From Bacteroides sp. (GTDB lineage: Bacteria; Bacteroidota; Bacteroidia; Bacteroidales; Bacteroidaceae): DNA of 7,167 bases. The notes beneath the pieces are model-generated. The model was not told the DNA's origin. It saw nothing but the letters and a program-made list of their open reading frames with translations, and did no database searches. Each line of letters begins with the position of its first letter. The first letter of the stretch is position 1. The stretch lies in the NCBI GenBank assembly GCA_030529405.1, contig JAUMWZ010000081.1:1-7167 (forward strand). Reading direction: 5' to 3'. Shown piece after piece: positions 5,391 through 7,167 of this stretch. The translations under genes were made by a program, and so were the position numbers.

Positions 5391-6307
5391 GGTACATGGG
5401 AACAAACAAACTTACTAGGGTCTTTATTATCTTAACCATAATGCTACTATCTTCTTACACTCTTTCGTCGTGCGGAGAAAAACCACTTGAAGAGATTAAG
5501 GAGAAAATAGAGCATAATGACGGGAAAAAAGACGCAGAAAAAAAAGAACAACAGAAAGAAAAACCAAAACAAGATAAGGAAGAGACAAAAGAAGAAAGGG
5601 AAGAACCGAATGAGAAACCAAAAGAGGAACCGAAAGAATTAAAGTCAAATCTGGTCATAATAGACTTTACAGGGCAAGACTGTAAACCTTGCTCTAACCT
5701 TCTTAGAACATCAATAAAAAGGATAACAGAAAACACCGAATTCACAGAAAATGTTTTCTTTGTAGCTATGCACTGCTTCTACAGCTACTCAAGAGACTTG
5801 TATAATGCACATTCGTATGAATACTCTGTTGCAAGAAGAGTAAATGGCATACCTAATATAGCATTCAATAACGAACCAGGTAATAGAAATCCGATATTAG
5901 AGTATAGTATAAGAGAGTTTATAGGCAAAAAGCGCAAACTGAAAACTGATGTAAAGGCAGAACTAATATCAGAAAACTCAGGACTTGACATAACTATCAC
6001 TTCTGACGTAACGGATAAAAACAGCGAGCTAAAATTACAAAAGCTAAACATTCTATTATGGATATTAGAGAACAACATCATAGCTCGCCAAACATCAATA
6101 AGTAATACATACAACCATCAACACGTATTCAGAGGATACTTAGGAGGCAATCTTTGGGGAGAAGAATATAAATTAGGCGAAACTTATCACTACAGAGGAG
6201 CCATACCAAAGAAAGTAAGTAAAGCCACAAATTGTGAAGTAATAGCGATAATACTAAACGCTGAAACAAAACAATTTATTGATGCTACAAAAGTTAAACT
6301 AAAATAG
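5387..6307 (+). CDS. Omp28-like lipoprotein with thioredoxin-fold domain (CKPC)
   Basis: The 306-residue envelope lipoprotein has a type II signal peptide with lipobox LSSC and lipid-bearing C29. A Lys/Glu-rich, low-complexity and probably extended linker follows (about 30-87). A thioredoxin-like domain then starts at LVIIDFTGQDCKPC, with its CxxC at C99-C102 and a Gly-Ile-Pro (154-156) in the position of the cis-proline loop. The C-terminal part (about 185-306) contains an HVFRGYLGGNLWGE segment resembling the conserved region of Omp28-related Bacteroidetes proteins. Further cysteines are C130 and C283. It is probably a thiol-disulfide or redox-sensing protein at the outer membrane; the substrate is unknown. 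The start at 5387 gives a good signal peptide, and the ATG at 5396 (residue 4) is equally possible. It is followed 49 bases later by a paralogue on the same strand, so the two are probably one operon. Confidence 0.88.
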   Translation: MRYMGTNKLTRVFIILTIMLLSSYTLSSCGEKPLEEIKEKIEHNDGKKDAEKKEQQKEKPKQDKEETKEEREEPNEKPKEEPKELKSNLVIIDFTGQDCKPCSNLLRTSIKRITENTEFTENVFFVAMHCFYSYSRDLYNAHSYEYSVARRVNGIPNIAFNNEPGNRNPILEYSIREFIGKKRKLKTDVKAELISENSGLDITITSDVTDKNSELKLQKLNILLWILENNIIARQTSISNTYNHQHVFRGYLGGNLWGEEYKLGETYHYRGAIPKKVSKATNCEVIAIILNAETKQFIDATKVKLK

Positions 6308-6343
6308 ATAACAAACAGAAGAATAAATAATACTTAGAAAATT

Positions 6344-6349
6344 AAGGAG
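6344..6349 (+). promoter_or_regulatory. consensus ribosome binding site deciding the start of the second lipoprotein
   Basis: AAGGAG lies seven bases before the ATG at 6357, ideal spacing, and ten before the next ATG at 6360, so 6357 is preferred. A clear Shine-Dalgarno sequence is uncommon in Bacteroidetes, and none of the other genes in this window has one. Confidence 0.6.
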
Positions 6350-6356
6350 AAAAAAG

Positions 6357-7167
6357 ATGATGAAAAGAGCGATGAAAACATTGGTTATTGTGAGTATGGT
6401 TATACTATCTTCATACTTCACTTCTTCATGTGAGAAGAAAGAGTTTGAAGAAATAAAGGAAAAGATTGAAAACAAAACTGATGAAAAGAAGAAAGAAATA
6501 AAGGAAGAAAACAACAAAGACGAAGAAAGTAAAAAAGAAGAAAATACTCCAGAGGGCAATTCTAAACAAGAACAAAAGGAAGATGATAATCAGAATGGAG
6601 AAGAAGGAAATACAAATAAGGAACCAAATAAAGAGAATCCAAAAGAAGATGTAACGCCAGAACAACCTGAAGAAAACAACAAACAGGAGGAGACAGATAA
6701 AACAGAGGAACAAACTAGTGATAATGTAACTCCCCAAAAACCTAATGATGGAAATCAACAAGGTAGTACTGACAACGAAGACAATAAGCCTAAGGAAGAA
6801 AAGCCAAAAGATAATGCAACTCCAAACAATCCAAATGAAGGTAATCAAAGCGGAGGTATCGGAGAAGTAGAGAAGAAACCAGAGGAAAACAATCCAAACA
6901 ATGGCTCACAACCAAGCATACCAAACGAAGGAAACCAAGATAATGGAAACACAAAACCTTCTGTTCCTAGTGTGCCAGACAACACACCTAAACTACCAGA
7001 CAACACCAATCAACCAAGTCAGCCAAACAATAATGGACAGAACAATAGTAGTACTACGGAAGAAAATAATGATAGTAAGGAAGTAATTCTTGATGATTTA
7101 AGGTCTAAACTCGTTGTTATGGACTTCACAGGTCAGAGTTGTGGAGCTTGCGGATATGAATTACTAT
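6357..7167 (+). CDS. paralogous thioredoxin-fold lipoprotein with very long hydrophilic linker (partial)
   Basis: The frame stays open from the ATG at 6357 to the window edge: 270 residues plus one base, 3' end missing. The signal peptide ends in TSSC, with cysteine 25 as the probable lipid site; threonine at -3 is a relaxed lipobox. The next residues (EKKEFEEIKEKIE) closely match those after the cysteine in the upstream protein. Residues about 40-240 are almost free of hydrophobic residues and are made of N, E, K, P, Q, D, G and S, with degenerate TPxxPN[D/E]GNQ-type repeats near 125-134, 155-164 and 186-194. The thioredoxin-like domain starts at LVVMDFTGQSCGAC, with its CxxC at C262-C265, aligning with LVIIDFTGQDCKPC upstream. 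It is a tandem paralogue of the gene at 5387, with a linker some 3.5 times longer. The rest of the fold and any Omp28 C-terminal region lie outside the window. Confidence 0.85.
   Translation, partial: MMKRAMKTLVIVSMVILSSYFTSSCEKKEFEEIKEKIENKTDEKKKEIKEENNKDEESKKEENTPEGNSKQEQKEDDNQNGEEGNTNKEPNKENPKEDVTPEQPEENNKQEETDKTEEQTSDNVTPQKPNDGNQQGSTDNEDNKPKEEKPKDNATPNNPNEGNQSGGIGEVEKKPEENNPNNGSQPSIPNEGNQDNGNTKPSVPSVPDNTPKLPDNTNQPSQPNNNGQNNSSTTEENNDSKEVILDDLRSKLVVMDFTGQSCGACGYELL

Noticed and set aside
5455..6114. Minus-strand frames opposite the first thioredoxin-like lipoprotein
   Set aside because: They are Ser/Phe-rich antisense products of a Lys/Glu-rich coding strand, contain no motif and overlap a supported gene.
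6426..6848. Long minus-strand frame giving a very hydrophobic 140-residue product
   Set aside because: It is the antisense shadow of the Lys/Glu/Asn-rich linker of the plus-strand lipoprotein; reversing such codons yields Phe/Leu/Ile/Val. It has no promoter or family resemblance.

Overview
The window reads as a chromosomal segment of an AT-rich member of the Bacteroidota, most likely order Bacteroidales. Support comes from a long class III (FBPase_2 type) fructose-1,6-bisphosphatase, Omp28-like thioredoxin-fold lipoproteins, lipoprotein signal peptides with charged residues after the lipid-bearing cysteine, and promoters of the Bacteroidetes type (TTG or TTTG about 20 bases before TAnnTTTG). 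The genus cannot be read from the sequence.

Left part (1-4921), mainly on the minus strand. A possible C-terminal end of a plus-strand gene (1-87) converges on fbp, with a near-perfect 34-base hairpin (181-214) between them that suits a bidirectional terminator. Class III fructose-1,6-bisphosphatase (284-2278, gluconeogenesis) lies downstream of an AspT/YidE-type inner-membrane transporter (2422-4083), which has its own promoter-like sequence. Upstream again is a small lipoprotein (4481-4921) with a lipocalin-like sequence pattern and a very good promoter match. Each of these three genes is followed, 9-50 bases after its stop codon, by copies of one short imperfect palindrome, AAACCATATATAGTTTG. 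In two places the copies form arrays of four with an exact 22-base period. These arrays are the most unusual signal in the window.

Middle part (4922-5386). This divergent intergenic region is unusually rich in symmetry. It holds several small palindromes at the minus-strand promoter, a 12-base perfect inverted repeat spanning 143 bases, a 9-base inverted repeat interleaved with it, and a 24-codon cysteine-rich reading frame whose TGA stop overlaps the next gene's ATG.

Right part (5387-7167, plus strand). Two tandem paralogous lipoproteins are probably co-transcribed, 49 bases apart. Each has a lipoprotein signal peptide, a shared charged segment just after the cysteine, a hydrophilic linker (about 60 versus about 215 residues), and a thioredoxin-like domain with a CxxC motif (CKPC and CGAC). 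The second gene is cut by the window edge. They are probably envelope-anchored, possibly surface-exposed, thiol-disulfide proteins of the Omp28 type. Leader-peptide or DNA-inversion control of this pair is a testable hypothesis, not something the sequence proves.
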